DNA from: Terebella lapidaria
Taxonomy: Eukaryota > Annelida > Polychaeta > Terebellida > Terebellidae
Assembly: GCA_949152475.1 (NCBI GenBank)
Contig: OX424563.1
Coordinates: 22,107,001 to 22,171,000, forward strand
Direction of reading: 5' to 3'
DNA: 64,000 nucleotides
Shown: positions 21,950 through 32,774 of the stretch, piece after piece
Position numbering within the stretch: position 1 is the first letter of the stretch
How the letters are laid out: the number at the start of each line of letters is the position of its first letter
Position numbers and translations under genes: made by a program
Notes under the pieces: model-generated
Database searches by the model: none
Told to the model about the DNA's origin: nothing
The model's input: the letters and a program-made list of their open reading frames with translations, nothing else

Positions 21950-22320
21950 CGAGGCAACGAGGCCACGAAGCGAGGCCACGAGGCCACGAAGCGAGGCAAC
22001 GAGGCCACGAAGCGAGGCCACGAGGCCACGAAGCGAGGCAACGAGGCCACGAAGCAAGTCCACGAGGCCACGAAGCGAGTCCACGAGGCCACGAAGCGAG
22101 GCCACGAGGCCACGAAGCAAGGCAACGAGGCCACGAAGCGAGGCCACGAGGCCACGAAGCGAGGCCACGAGGCCACGAAGCGAGGCAACGAGGCCACAAA
22201 GCGAGTCCACGAGGCCACGAAGCGAGTCCACGAGGCCACGAAGCGAGTCCACAAGGCCACGAAGCGAGGCGTCGAGGCCACGAAGCTAGGCAACGAGGCC
22301 ACGAAGCGAATGAAGACTCG
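21950..22320 (+). repeat. 21-bp minisatellite directly before Mab-21-like copy B
   Basis: About 17-18 units of GAGGCCACGAAGCGAGGCAAC or variants. All frames on both strands are open and encode seven-residue repeats; none is a credible gene. Just 3' of it, CTCGCTTCGTGGCCTTGTG (22318-22336) is the inverse of the unit, giving a stem about 10 bases before the ATG of copy B. Copy A lacks the array. Confidence 0.95.
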
Positions 22321-22340
22321 CTTCGTGGCCTTGTGTTGTC

Positions 22341-24071
22341 ATGGGTAGTTGTGTCAGCAAAAAGAGGAAGCTCAGTCTGCCCGACTACTCCATTTGTGAG
22401 TACAGCGAGAGGCAATGCAAGCGACACTACGGAACTACTTTGGAGAATGTTCTACTAACGGCATACTTGGATATGTTCCTCCCTGATGCCTTCATTCGAC
22501 ATCATAGTAGTAGACGGATCATCTATGACTGGATCTGCATGAAAGGAGGGGGCGACACTGCCGAGCCTGATGAGCGAAATGTCACAACTGGTAGCCGTGT
22601 ACAAGGTCTTTTCGTACCAACATATACCATGGAGAATGAAAATGAGAATATCGTGAAATCAGTTCAGACAGATATTGATATTATGTTCGTAGCTATGAAT
22701 TCCACGGTAGAATTCAAAGGAAAACTTGTACCAAGGTATAAACTGATGGAAATCGATTAGGAAGATGGGGAGGTGAAGAACTATGTCTTTCTGAAGCAAA
22801 ATGGTGATCATGTTGAGAAAGACGGGAAACGGGTGTGGCACATTGACGAAGAGACAATGGACATGATTGTGCCAAATCTAGTTGCAACAGAGAAAATGAG
22901 ATATAACTTCAGGGACTACCACAAGGGCTTTGATGGCGTTCATGACATCCGAATCAGGGGGCCGGCTATCAACATTGTCCAAGAGCGAGAAGAAGAGCAC
23001 TTTGAGACACCTAGCAAGAAGTTTCCCTTGAGGTTCGAAAAGACTCTGGAAGACAGTGACGTGTGTTTTGGGAGGGGGTTCCAAGGTTGGCCACAAGTAG
23101 CAGCCGACTTCATAATACGACACCGGCCCAGCGGTTGGCCTGGTCGTCAGCTGGTATCTGCAGCTGTGGCCCAAGGTTATGGCGTCACAGCCGTTGGAAG
23201 AAAATTTAGTCCCACTCGGGACCTCGAGTGGAGATATTCATTCTCGGGAGTCGAGAATATGCTTGCAAGGAACAAAGGACAAAGAAGTTGGAATTTTCAA
23301 GACGTATCACTTGAAGACGATCCTCTTTTGGCTCTGCGGGAGAATTCCACGAGGACACTGGAATCAAAAGAAGGCGCAGATGGTTCGTCAGTTTTTGGAT
23401 GAGATAATACATGCATTGGCCAGTGGATACCTTGATGACTTTTTCATCAAGGGAGCTAACCTTCTCGATGGTATACACGTCTCCTTCAGAAGGAATTTAT
23501 CTGTGACTTTTTTGTTGATATCATTGATCTTCAAACAATTCCCTCAGTGGGTGACGAATTATTGCAGAAAGACGACATCATAGAACTTAACACTGCGTTT
23601 GTAATTCTCGTCGATGCTTTCTACAAATATTTCGACATTGTGTGTGCTTTGGGGCAGAAAGCTAAGACTGAATCAGAACTGGTTTTGTACATTGCACGTG
23701 TTGCAAACACATTGCGTAATTTATCGTTTGCAGTGAAGGTACTGAGTGCATTTTACTACCTGCAACTACATACACACGAACATCACATGGTTCGTGACCT
23801 GCGACGTGACGAGGTGTGCAACTTCGCTACCTGCCGTTCTGTACAACAGGTGTCACTCGCCTGTTCGAACGGGGAGGCAACACCCGGCGAATGGTTTCGG
23901 GAAACCATCAAGACGTACAGAGAGGATGAGACATCCACCCGTCTGCTCTCTAAGTTATGCAGAAAGATGGATAAAATCGGCCTTGGAGACATTGCTCATT
24001 TCAACAATTTCTTCCTTCTTGTGGAACTGGCCATCCAGGCAGATGACTATGGTAATACTCGTGGATACTAG
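22341..24071 (+). pseudogene. Mab-21/cGAS-like protein, copy B, with intact N-terminal motifs but broken
   Basis: The frame opens MGSCVSKKRK, a textbook N-myristoylation and palmitoylation context (G2, C4, S6, K7-K9). Residues 83-90 TGSRVQGL and 111-113 DID match the GS and DxD metal-binding motifs of cGAS-like enzymes. An in-frame TAG (22758-22760) follows at codon 140, and the same frame then resumes to 23402. Near 23270 about 57 bases present in copy A, covering the start of the Mab-21 helical core (ISDEQRTVFILVKIL), are missing and shift the frame. A second loss of ~200 bases, equivalent to 17957-18155, lies near 23495. The last part (23547-24071) matches copy A closely. The full gene was about 680-690 codons, intronless. 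Very high similarity to copy A implies a recent duplication. Confidence 0.8.
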
Positions 24072-24772
24072 AGTGAAATATTCTTTATTTCTGGATCTAA
24101 ATTTGGAAATAATTCGCCCAGTGGTTAGAGTACCACAGGGAGAGAATCATATTGTCCCTACTGATCCACTAGTATATTATACTAATAGATGATAATTCTT
24201 TTTTATCTGTGTGTGGCATTTGTGAAAAAAAATAGATAAAAACATTGCATTAGGGTGTATGTAAAGTTTGTTCGCTTGCAGCAAATACAGCAATTATATG
24301 TTCGCAGTTTCCATCAACTATACAACAAAAGTATTGTAATGGATTTACCTATTAAATTTAGACATAATTTTTGTCATGGCAGAACATGGCTATGGTTCTC
24401 TTATGTTAAACCTTCATAAGGAAATAGAAACATTGATTTGTTTGAAGAAGCTTGTTCACCAATTCATTCAGTCCACTAAATCAGTTTTGATATCGTTCCA
24501 ACTTTAAATTTTATTCCAGAGCACAACGTGTCTCATTCTCTTCGGGATAATCCAATACATTGGCAGATATACTAAATGAACGAACATCAATTGTTTTACT
24601 GAAATATTACATTTATTTCAGTTTCAGTTCTCTGTTATTTCCGGGTATCGTCAACAAACGCAATATTGTTCATGACTGTCATCATCAGTGGCGGGTCCAG
24701 GGGTTATCGGTTGGGCAAGGGCAATGCGCACGCCCCCAACAAGCTAACGTAGGAAAAGTCTGATATTGATAT
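24072..24772 (+). other. 3' flank of copy B, up to the gypsy insertion
   Basis: It matches 18735-19447 behind copy A and ends at ATAT (24769-24772), the left target duplication of the gypsy element. The rest of the flank resumes at 41832. Confidence 0.85.
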
Positions 24773-24926
24773 TGTAATGGGTTCTTCACCCTTCTGTGAC
24801 GTCTTGATAAACCGGTTTTCTTGGGAGGTGGGTGAGTTGTTATTTAACCGGAGCTGTAACGGTAAAATTCCGGGAAACTGCTACTGCTGTACGGTTGCAC
24901 TCCGGCTAGAAGTCTCTGAAGGTTGG

Positions 24927-27900
24927 TTTTTGATTTGATTTGATTTGATTTTATTCGGTGTAAAAAGCATGACATGTAAAAACACGTAAAATACAATGAA
25001 ATGAACATGAGAACAATGTACACCATGGATAGCACCCTAAAGCCACAAGGCTTATTTCCAGGATGGTCCATAAATGAAGACAATGGACGGCAAGAATGAT
25101 ATGATATATTAAAAAGCTGACGAAAAGGGTGATTCGAGTTCTAGGTGAGGACATTCTGGCTTGTGGATACGGCATTATTTTGTATATAAGACTTGACCTT
25201 TCGTTTGAACAAATACTTGACATCAATGTTCTTGATTGAGGATGGAAGATTATTCCAGTACTAAACACCTTGTGTTGACATATTTGAATGCGATATTCCC
25301 AGTGATTTTGGTACAACAAAGTTCAATTCCGAGTTGCGAGTACGATATGCGTGCTGAGATTGGACTCTGGTGAAAGACTCTGACAAATATCTGGGAGCTA
25401 TTCCATGAAACACATTAAACATGTGGTTAAGGATAAGTTGTTGTGCTCGGTCTGAAGTACAGAGAAGATTTATGGAGCTGAGTTCGTTTTGACCGATGTG
25501 AGCACGTGGTCCGAGGTTAAGTATGAAGCGAACAATTTTATTTTGTGCAACCTGGAGTTTACGCTTACAATGTTTGGAAGTTGCGTGATACCATGCTGAA
25601 ACACCGTAATCGAAATGACTCTGGATAAGTGCAGTAGTTAGAAGCTTACGAGAGCTTTGGTTGAGAACATCTCGATACCTGTACAAAAACTTTAACCGTG
25701 AGTTACATTTACTGACAACAGAGTTTACAATTTCGACTCCAGACAGACAGCTATTGAGCCTTAGGCCCAGATACTTGATCTCAGGTTTAGATTTAATGAT
25801 TTGACCATTACACGAAATAGTAAAGGATTTAGTCAAGTGTTGCTTACGTTTAGACGAGAAGACAATACATTCGGTTTTACCCATATGCATGGATAACAGA
25901 TTGTTGGTTAACCAATGAAAACAACTTGATATATTTGTGCTGAGGTTGTGAGACAAAACATCAAGATTTTTGTTGCTCATAAGTAAGACTGTATCATCAG
26001 CGTACATTACAACTTTACACGAGGCACAATTGTGCATATCGTTAGAATATATGAGATAACACCAGGGACCAAGGATGCTACCCTGTGGAACACCAGACAC
26101 AATTGTTTGTTCGGAAGACTTGGTTTTGCCAACAGTTACAATTTGTTTACGTTCATGAAGGTATGATATAAACCACTCAGGATCAATACAAGTTAAGCGG
26201 ATTTTTTCACATAACATTTTGTGACTTACACTATCAAATGCCTTTTGAACATCAAGGAGGGCCATGCCCACAAAATTTCCCTGGCTAACTTCAATACGTA
26301 TATAGTCGTGCAAATAAGTAAGACATGTGTCAGTTGAAAATTGACCCCTAAATCCAGACTGCATGGGATAGAGTATACTGTTCTCTTTACAGTATGACTC
26401 TACTTGAACATGAACAGCCTTTTCTAAGATCTTTGACAACATGGTCAGAACACTAACCGGTCTGTAGTTGCCCACATCTAATTTACTATTCTTTTTATAC
26501 AGTGGTGTTATCACCGCCTTTTTAGTACATTCTGGTACAACACGATGGCTTATAGAAAGATTCACCAGATGAGTTACAATTTCAGATAGTCCGTCAGCTC
26601 CATCGCGAAGAAAGAGGGGGTCAATATTGTCAAGGCCGGTACTTTTTGAGCTTTTTAGGGATTTGAGTTCTTTTAGCACAAATGCTGCAGACACACATTT
26701 GAGTTTATACACACCAGGCTGTACACCTAAGTTTCTATAATAGGATTTACACCAGTCCGTGAAAGCACCATACAGATCGACAAGATTAGGTAGTTTTTCG
26801 GTGAGACTTTGTGCTATGTTAACAAAAAAACTGTTTATATGCTCGGCCACTGTGACGGGGTCATAACAAGTGTTGCCATCAATGTTTAGTACAATAGACT
26901 CTTTAACCTGGGCTTTATTACTATACCCGAGACATTTCAGAGTTTTCCATAGCCCCTTACTGTTATTTTTGTTGAGTTCAATTTGACTTGATAGATATTC
27001 AGCTTTTGCTGATTTCACTAAACGTTGAGCTTTATTACGTAGCTTACAAAATTGTTTGTACACAGACCTTTCCTTGCTGCGATGATATGAACGTAAACAT
27101 TTATCACGTTCGTTGATTGTTTCAATTATTTCTGACGATACCCAAGGCTCAGTGCGTGTTTTTACTCTGCGCTCTCTTCTAGGGGCGATACTGTCAATAA
27201 TTGTGTTCATGATGGTTACAAAATTTTCCCAAGCAACATTTGTGTCGTTACACTTACACACACTAGCCCAGCTTGTTTCATTAATACGAGTTAATAGACG
27301 TTCTTTGGAATAGTTTTTCATACACCTCATATTGATACAGTTTTGGCTGTAGCGTGGTTCATGGTTAACCTTTCTGGTACAATAAACAATGTTGTGGTCG
27401 CTAAAACCGACGGGAATAGTCCCGCTTTGCACAATTTTTTCTCTGTGTGATACAAGAACATGATCTAGCAAAGTAGAATTGCTCGAGGTAATTCTGGTTG
27501 GGTCATTGATTACTTGAGACAATCCGCTTGACAGCAATAACTCATTATACTGTTTTATGAGAGAACCACCTTTGTCAGTGTTTCGATTGGCTAGATTGAT
27601 GTTGAAATCACCCAATATTATAGTTTCAGAATGAGCAGGGATAATAGACAGAATAGTATTGAAACCTTGGAGAAAATCGACTTGTCGGGGTGGCCTATAT
27701 ACACAACCGAGTACAATTGGTTTTGTTTTTTTTAACAAAAGTTCAATCCACACTGATTCAATATTGTCCAAATGCAAGTCAGGTCGAGGGTTGAAAACCA
27801 TGGAGTCCTTGATGTAGAAGCAGACTCCCCCGCCGTGCGAATGCCGGTCGTTGCGAACTATACTGTAACCAGGGAGAGCGACCTCCGCGTCGGTAATCGA

Positions 27901-28681
27901 GGGGTCCAGCCATGTTTCGGTAACGGCGACGACACTTGCGTTAGTACATTTGACCAGGTGCACTATCTCGAATGTTTTGTTGCGTAGCGATCTTGCGTTG
28001 ATGTGTACGATGTGGATGCCCTTTTTTCGGAAGCAAGCATAGCAATTACTGTCACTAGGTAATAGCTCAGGAGGGGGTTCAGGGGGGTTGTTCAGGTCTG
28101 GGATCGGATCGTAGTCGTTGTACAGATTTGGAAGTTCGTTAAACAAGCAACGATGACAGAGGAAGTCTACACACTCACTTTCGTCTGTTTGGACCAGGCA
28201 GTCGTACTCGCTGATCGTCATGGAACCGCTGCATCTTACGTGTGTCCACTGATGGCAACCATCGCAGCTGATGGCTTTGCTGCGTTTGGTGACTGCTTTC
28301 CCACAGGCTGTGCATGGCTTGGCTGGTGTTCTCTTCGAAGTCGGGCCAGGTTGTGACTCGACGTCCCCACAACACAACAACAGCGTTGCCAGGCATCTGG
28401 TTACCAGCGTTGGGCGCCCTCTAGCGGTTGTCAGGTACAGATGCGGTGTGGGCGATAATATGAGACGTCCATAGTTCTTCGTCGATCTACCACAAGAGCG
28501 GACCAGGTAATTACCCAAAATATCTTCTAGATGGTTTCTTGACTGACTGTGACCAGAATTAACTGTATTTTCATCGGCTATAGTTGTGTCAATTTTAATG
28601 TGTATCAGTAACACTGTCAGAGCAATCAGAATAGCATTCTTGCCGGCCGCCATCTTGTTTCATTTTTTTCAAAAAAAAAAT
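24927..28681 (-). mobile_element. CR1-group LINE, full-length, nested in the gypsy LTR
   Basis: The 3' tail on the minus strand is a (AAATC)n repeat (about 24952-24927). The 5' end is near 28681 with a T/A-rich junction. Compared with the intact LTR at about 40600, the four bases TAGC are missing at the right junction and there is no clear target duplication. The single long ORF is intact, so the copy is recent and could have been active. Confidence 0.85.
25261..28653 (-). CDS. LINE polyprotein: PHD-like finger, AP endonuclease, reverse transcriptase, with a 2A-like motif
   Basis: 1130 codons, uninterrupted. Residues 8-19 are hydrophobic and resemble a signal peptide. Residues 96-104 read GDVESQPGP, a variant of the ribosome-skipping 2A motif (DxExNPGP) with Gln for Asn. 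A C4HC3 PHD-like finger follows (C114, C117, C130, C133, H138, C141, C166, C169). The endonuclease spans about 212-425 (N219, E246 in TETW, D349 in GDFNIN, SDH 418-420). The reverse transcriptase spans about 710-960, with motif A D801 (LLDVQKAFD) and YADD 884-887. The ATG at 28653 lies about 25 bases from the element's 5' end. Such proteins nick target DNA and copy the element RNA in place. The single ORF and domain order fit the CR1/L2 group. Confidence 0.9.
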   Translation of the reverse strand: MAAGKNAILIALTVLLIHIKIDTTIADENTVNSGHSQSRNHLEDILGNYLVRSCGRSTKNYGRLILSPTPHLYLTTARGRPTLVTRCLATLLLCCGDVESQPGPTSKRTPAKPCTACGKAVTKRSKAISCDGCHQWTHVRCSGSMTISEYDCLVQTDESECVDFLCHRCLFNELPNLYNDYDPIPDLNNPPEPPPELLPSDSNCYACFRKKGIHIVHINARSLRNKTFEIVHLVKCTNASVVAVTETWLDPSITDAEVALPGYSIVRNDRHSHGGGVCFYIKDSMVFNPRPDLHLDNIESVWIELLLKKTKPIVLGCVYRPPRQVDFLQGFNTILSIIPAHSETIILGDFNINLANRNTDKGGSLIKQYNELLLSSGLSQVINDPTRITSSNSTLLDHVLVSHREKIVQSGTIPVGFSDHNIVYCTRKVNHEPRYSQNCINMRCMKNYSKERLLTRINETSWASVCKCNDTNVAWENFVTIMNTIIDSIAPRRERRVKTRTEPWVSSEIIETINERDKCLRSYHRSKERSVYKQFCKLRNKAQRLVKSAKAEYLSSQIELNKNNSKGLWKTLKCLGYSNKAQVKESIVLNIDGNTCYDPVTVAEHINSFFVNIAQSLTEKLPNLVDLYGAFTDWCKSYYRNLGVQPGVYKLKCVSAAFVLKELKSLKSSKSTGLDNIDPLFLRDGADGLSEIVTHLVNLSISHRVVPECTKKAVITPLYKKNSKLDVGNYRPVSVLTMLSKILEKAVHVQVESYCKENSILYPMQSGFRGQFSTDTCLTYLHDYIRIEVSQGNFVGMALLDVQKAFDSVSHKMLCEKIRLTCIDPEWFISYLHERKQIVTVGKTKSSEQTIVSGVPQGSILGPWCYLIYSNDMHNCASCKVVMYADDTVLLMSNKNLDVLSHNLSTNISSCFHWLTNNLLSMHMGKTECIVFSSKRKQHLTKSFTISCNGQIIKSKPEIKYLGLRLNSCLSGVEIVNSVVSKCNSRLKFLYRYRDVLNQSSRKLLTTALIQSHFDYGVSAWYHATSKHCKRKLQVAQNKIVRFILNLGPRAHIGQNELSSINLLCTSDRAQQLILNHMFNVFHGIAPRYLSESFTRVQSQHAYRTRNSELNFVVPKSLGISHSNMSTQGV

Positions 28682-29279
28682 GTGGTCTGCAATGGACCTC
28701 TTAACCGTTGTCCGACTGCCAATCTGCAACTGCACCTGTAAAGTAAGAATCCGGAGGCGTTTCCGTCTCCGGGTACTGCAACTGCTCCGTCGGGATACCG
28801 CTTTACTGCAACAGCTCCGTCATTTTCCGCCTTACTGCAACTGCGACTGCACCTGGAATAGAGAATCCGGGAACGTTGCCGTTTCCGAATACTGCAACCG
28901 CTCTGCCAGGTTCCGCCTCACTGCAAACTGCTCCGGTTGGCTCCGCCTCACCGCAACCTGCGACTGCACCTGAAATGGAGAATCTCAGAAGTGTTCTCAC
29001 TTCCGGTTACCGCAACCGCTCCGTCAGGTACTGCCTCTGCTACTCCGTTGTCCGGTACCGCCTCTGCAACTGCTTCGTCGTTCCCGTCTCTGCAACTGCT
29101 CCGTCCGGTACCACCTCCGTAGTTGCTCCGTTGAATTCCACCTCCGTCTCCGTCTCCTTCCTTGGTGATCTGGGTTCTTGGATCACCCTAAGACGTCGTT
29201 ACAACTTTGTCTTAACCAACTGTGGACTTATCTCCCTTTTCTCCGTATTACTTTCTTTTCCGGTGAACTAACTTTATCA

Positions 29280-29887
29280 TGTGACGGAATAGCGGAGTTC
29301 TTCGGGCGGCTATTACGCCCACTGATCGAATAGTTCGATGTATGTTGTGCGTTGACACACCAACAGGAAGTCCGACGTAGATTTCAACAATATCCGAGTT
29401 TATTAGGATGATTTTGGTCCGATGTACGATCACTCTCACACTCAATCGTAATCCCCACAATAGTCCGAAGTATTAATAGTCTAATATGATCTGATAGCTT
29501 CTGATAACAATATTTGGCGTAGTACCTCTCAATCCAACTTCTTACTACAACAGCCTAGAATCAAGTGTGGGAAAACGCGGGGCTAAGTCTATGATGTGTG
29601 TGGGTTTTCCCGCGTAATGTGGCAGGTGTTCATGTAAATGGCGGGAAAGTGATGTCATGTCTGTGTGGGCGGAGTCATGTGTCTGGGAATGTGGTGATTG
29701 GTGGGATTGTTGGAAGTGATAACGTGAGCAGTGTTGTTTACATGTAGATGTGGTGCGAGGACGGTGCGTGCCCGGTGACATAAGGTAAGTAAGTAGGAAG
29801 TCATGTGATGAATCTGTGCCGTGTATGTCGAGTGGGAGAATGTGTCAGGGACGGATTTCGGGCCATAACAGTCATAAATATTCTACA
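29280..29887 (-). mobile_element. 608-bp solo LTR nested in the gypsy 3' LTR
   Basis: The insert begins TGTGACGG and ends TTCTACA, so it has TG...CA ends, with a 4-bp ATCA duplication (29276-29279 and 29888-29891). The other LTR of the host element lacks it, giving an empty site near 41203. An AATAAA on the minus strand (29404-29399) suggests the same orientation as the host element. It is a fossil of a different LTR family, left by recombination between its LTRs. Confidence 0.8.
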
Positions 29888-30778
29888 ATCATAAATTCCA
29901 GTTCCCTAACAAACACGGAAAAACAACTCGGTTGAAGTTTTCATGTTTATTTTCTAAGTGTACAGTCGGAAGACATAACTGCTATCATCTGGTATGACCT
30001 AAGCTGGAGCAACGGAGTACTCTGCTGTGGGAGAAGGGGTCTGCACAGGTCGACGTCAGGACACCAACTCCGCCGTCCGCTGTGAAGCGGGGGCTTTTAT
30101 AGACCTCAGACCCAGGGTCACGTGACCGACCATTGTGACGTCATAACCCGCGAAAACACTAAATTTTTCCGGATTTCCAAAAACACTCTAGAACCAATGA
30201 GCGGCTGCTACGTCACCTTTTAAACCGAAAATGAGGCTGATCACGTGACCTTCCGGAAATAACTTCATTACGTTTTTGTACTCCATTGTCCGGTTCCGTC
30301 TCCGTCTCCGTCTCCGGCTTTACCAACATCAAAAATATACTAAGTTCCGAGACAGAAAACCTTCTAAATATCACCAATACGGAACCGAATGAACCTTTAA
30401 ACACATATACATTTCAATAAACTGTTATTTAACCGTAATATCACAAAATACTGCTAGAATTACCTAGGGGAAACTTTTGGGAACACCCCAAAACCGTTAC
30501 ACTCCCCCTTCCTTAGACTCTGTTCGTCCCGAACAGATCAATATCACATATCACATATATACAAATTTTCAACCCTTAAATTGTCCGTATAATCAAACAC
30601 AACTTTTTCCGTGATCTGGGTACTGGTATAGTTTACGGTCACTGTACCCGGATATCTTGCTTATTCCGTTTCCCACTTTTAACTCTTAATTATACTAGAA
30701 TCTGGGAAAAGGTTCTTCTTTCTTCTCCTTGCGCCGACTTGACTTGCGACGACTTGCGACGACTACTGCCCACCAGTA

Positions 30779-31875
30779 TCACGGCGCGAACTGCTCCCTG
30801 ACGGCGGACGAGGTGGAATGGTCTGTGGTACCAACGGTCGTCCGAAGCTTGGCATCAACCGGGAAAAGATCGGGATCATGTAAACTCCACTGGGGTGGCA
30901 CGTAGAACCCATTCCGGAAGCGTTCGTCCCGGATGGACCAATCTGGAATCCGGACGATCTGACGGGTCGGGACGAGACCAAACGGTGACTCTCTCTGCTC
31001 CATGATCTCCACGTAGACGCCGGAGTCTCTCATCTCGGCTGGCCCCCACTGCTCCGGTCCCCTACGTACGGCATAGTATCTGGCATGCTCCGGGACTGCA
31101 GGTGCAAAGACGGATGCACCTCCAATGTTCACCGGGAAACAGTGGGACGGACACGGTTGAGTTGAAGGACCGCCAAACGGGTAGAAAGTGTATGGTGGAC
31201 TCTGGGTTGGTGCTCGGGCTTGGCTCCTTCCAGACTGCTCACTGGAAGACTGTCGAGACCTGGTTTCCACCAGAGACAGGATTCCGGGTGTAGCTCTGGC
31301 TTGATCCATCAGGATACTCCTCCGGGCTCTCTGCACGTCCGCATGGCTTCGGTCAGACGCGGAAGACTCCATTCCGTCATCCCTAGCCGCTGTACTGGTT
31401 CTGCTTCCGGCTACTGCTTGAATGGTTGCCGGTAAAGTTCTCTCCATGGATCCTCGGGTCTCCGTCTCACTGTCAGCTCTGCTCCTGGTTCCGCCTTCCG
31501 CTTTGGTCTCCGCTCTGCCTCCTGACAGCCATTGGGTCTGCTGTCCGCTCGGCTATCTGCTCTGCTATCTGCTCTGCTATCCACTCTGCTATCCGCTCTG
31601 CTATCTGCTCTGCTATCTGCTCTGCTATCGGCTCTGCTATCGGCTCTGCTATCTGCTCTGCTATCTGCTCGGCCGCTGGATCTGCTTTCTGCTCCGCCTC
31701 CGGGCCGGACAATCACGCTGCTCACCGCTCTGCCACTACTAGTCGTTCTCGGAGCTGGACTCCGGAAACTGCCTTCCTCGTCTCTGCCCTGCATTTCTGC
31801 AATATCCGCCACTCCAACTTCTGCTGTTGCTCCGCTGGAACCTTCCTCCAACAACCGGAACTTGTAGTCGTACAC
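30779..31875 (-). CDS. Gypsy element: 3' ORFs with (RADS)n repeat
   Basis: Two successive open frames occupy this part: 31411-31875 and 30779-31447. The first contains a run of RADS repeats, made by a 12-bp minisatellite at about 31545-31680. The second has a Tyr/Pro-rich part (PPYTFYPFGG, GFYVPPQWSLHDPDLFP). I do not recognise a domain. They follow the zinc-finger ORF at 31888-32643 on the same strand and lie just upstream of the polypurine tract, where other gypsy elements carry env. They look element-encoded, not host genes. Fossil part; no envelope features (signal peptide, fusion peptide) are visible. Confidence 0.5.
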
Positions 31876-31887
31876 CCCCTTGCCTTT

Positions 31888-32643
31888 TCACTTGACGCTG
31901 CCTCCTGAAGACTTGGATGGGGAGTGTCGCTTCTCCTCTCGGCCACGTTGTCCGCCCCGGTCCTTGGTACGCTCCGGGCTCTCCTTCCTATATTCCCGGT
32001 GTTGATGACGGCTGGATTTCTCCGGAGAACGGCTGCGACTCCGCTTCTTTCCGCGGTCTCGATCTGCTCCGGTACCCCGGGATGGGTCCGGGCTGTTTTT
32101 CCGGGAAGAACTTCGGGTAACAGGTGGCTTAACCGGCTCCGGGTCCTCCGGGTCCTGCAACTCGTCTTCACTTGCCATAATTTTCAGCTCTGATTCTTCT
32201 TCCGAACTGCTCTCCGCCTCCGTGGACGAAACGTCGGCTGCTAGTGTGGTCACTGACTGGGTACCAGAACGGTACCGGGTCCGGGACGAAACCGAACCTC
32301 CCGACTCCGACTCCGTATCCGACAGCTGATCAAACCGTGCTACTGCTTTCTTGCTTTTCCGTGGAGTCATCCTGGACTGGAGGGCTTTTTCCTCAAACTG
32401 CTCTCTGCCAACCCTTAGTCGAATCGGGTTCGCGTCCATTCCGTGTCGGGCCTGCAGATGTTTCTGTGTCCCCTCTTTCCGTCTGCTCCAATGGTCACAC
32501 TGCAGACAGGCGAAGACGGTGACTTCACTCGTGTGCTGCTCCGTGACATGCCGGAGCAACGTGTGTTTGTTCTTGAATTTCAGGTTGCAGTCTCCACACC
32601 GGTGAGGGCGGGGCTTGCGGGGTGTTGTCTTTACTTTCGGCAT
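31888..32643 (-). CDS. Gypsy element accessory ORF: two C2H2 fingers plus RS-rich tail
   Basis: 251 codons, starting MPKVKTTPRKPRPH. Two C2H2 fingers lie at about residues 16-37 (C-x2-C-x12-H-x4-H) and 45-68 (same spacing). The rest is acidic and then Arg/Ser-rich (KKRSRSRSPEKSSRH), like splicing-factor RS domains. A nucleic-acid-binding nuclear protein is likely. Its own promoter-like cluster lies about 80-130 bases upstream. C2H2 proteins downstream of integrase are not a standard part of Ty3/gypsy elements, so this is either a captured host gene or a lineage-specific accessory gene. Confidence 0.7.
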   Translation of the reverse strand: MPKVKTTPRKPRPHRCGDCNLKFKNKHTLLRHVTEQHTSEVTVFACLQCDHWSRRKEGTQKHLQARHGMDANPIRLRVGREQFEEKALQSRMTPRKSKKAVARFDQLSDTESESGGSVSSRTRYRSGTQSVTTLAADVSSTEAESSSEEESELKIMASEDELQDPEDPEPVKPPVTRSSSRKNSPDPSRGTGADRDRGKKRSRSRSPEKSSRHQHREYRKESPERTKDRGGQRGREEKRHSPSKSSGGSVK

Positions 32644-32720
32644 TCTGATTCTCTGCTTCGGGTCGATGTTGACTCAGCTACAGCAAACTGCCTTCTGCGT
32701 CCGGTAACAGCTATCTGCCC

Positions 32721-32774
32721 CTTTTTATAGTCTCTGGAAGTCACGTGACCGGCTTATCTGCTTGATGATTGGCT
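32721..32774 (-). promoter_or_regulatory. Internal promoter-like cluster before the 251-codon finger ORF
   Basis: In minus-strand order: a CCAAT box (complement of ATTGG at 32768-32772), a CACGTG E-box (32747-32742) and TATAAAAAG (32729-32721), then the ATG at 32643, about 80 bases on. The layout copies that of the LTR promoter (41406-41455). Confidence 0.6.

Larger units (their letters stand above)
24773..30501 (-). repeat. 3' LTR of the gypsy element, interrupted by a LINE and a solo LTR
   Basis: LTR sequence is found at 24773-24926, 28682-29279 and 29892-30501. These pieces match 40445-41831 in order. Removing the insertions leaves about 1.37 kb, equal to the other LTR. Confidence 0.9.

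Noticed and set aside
21950-22320. CRISPR array
   Set aside because: Units are head-to-tail without unique spacers, in an animal genome.
21790-22458. Long repetitive ORFs in several frames (up to 222 codons)
   Set aside because: Every frame of a 21-bp repeat without stops is open; the peptides are seven-residue repeats of no known family.
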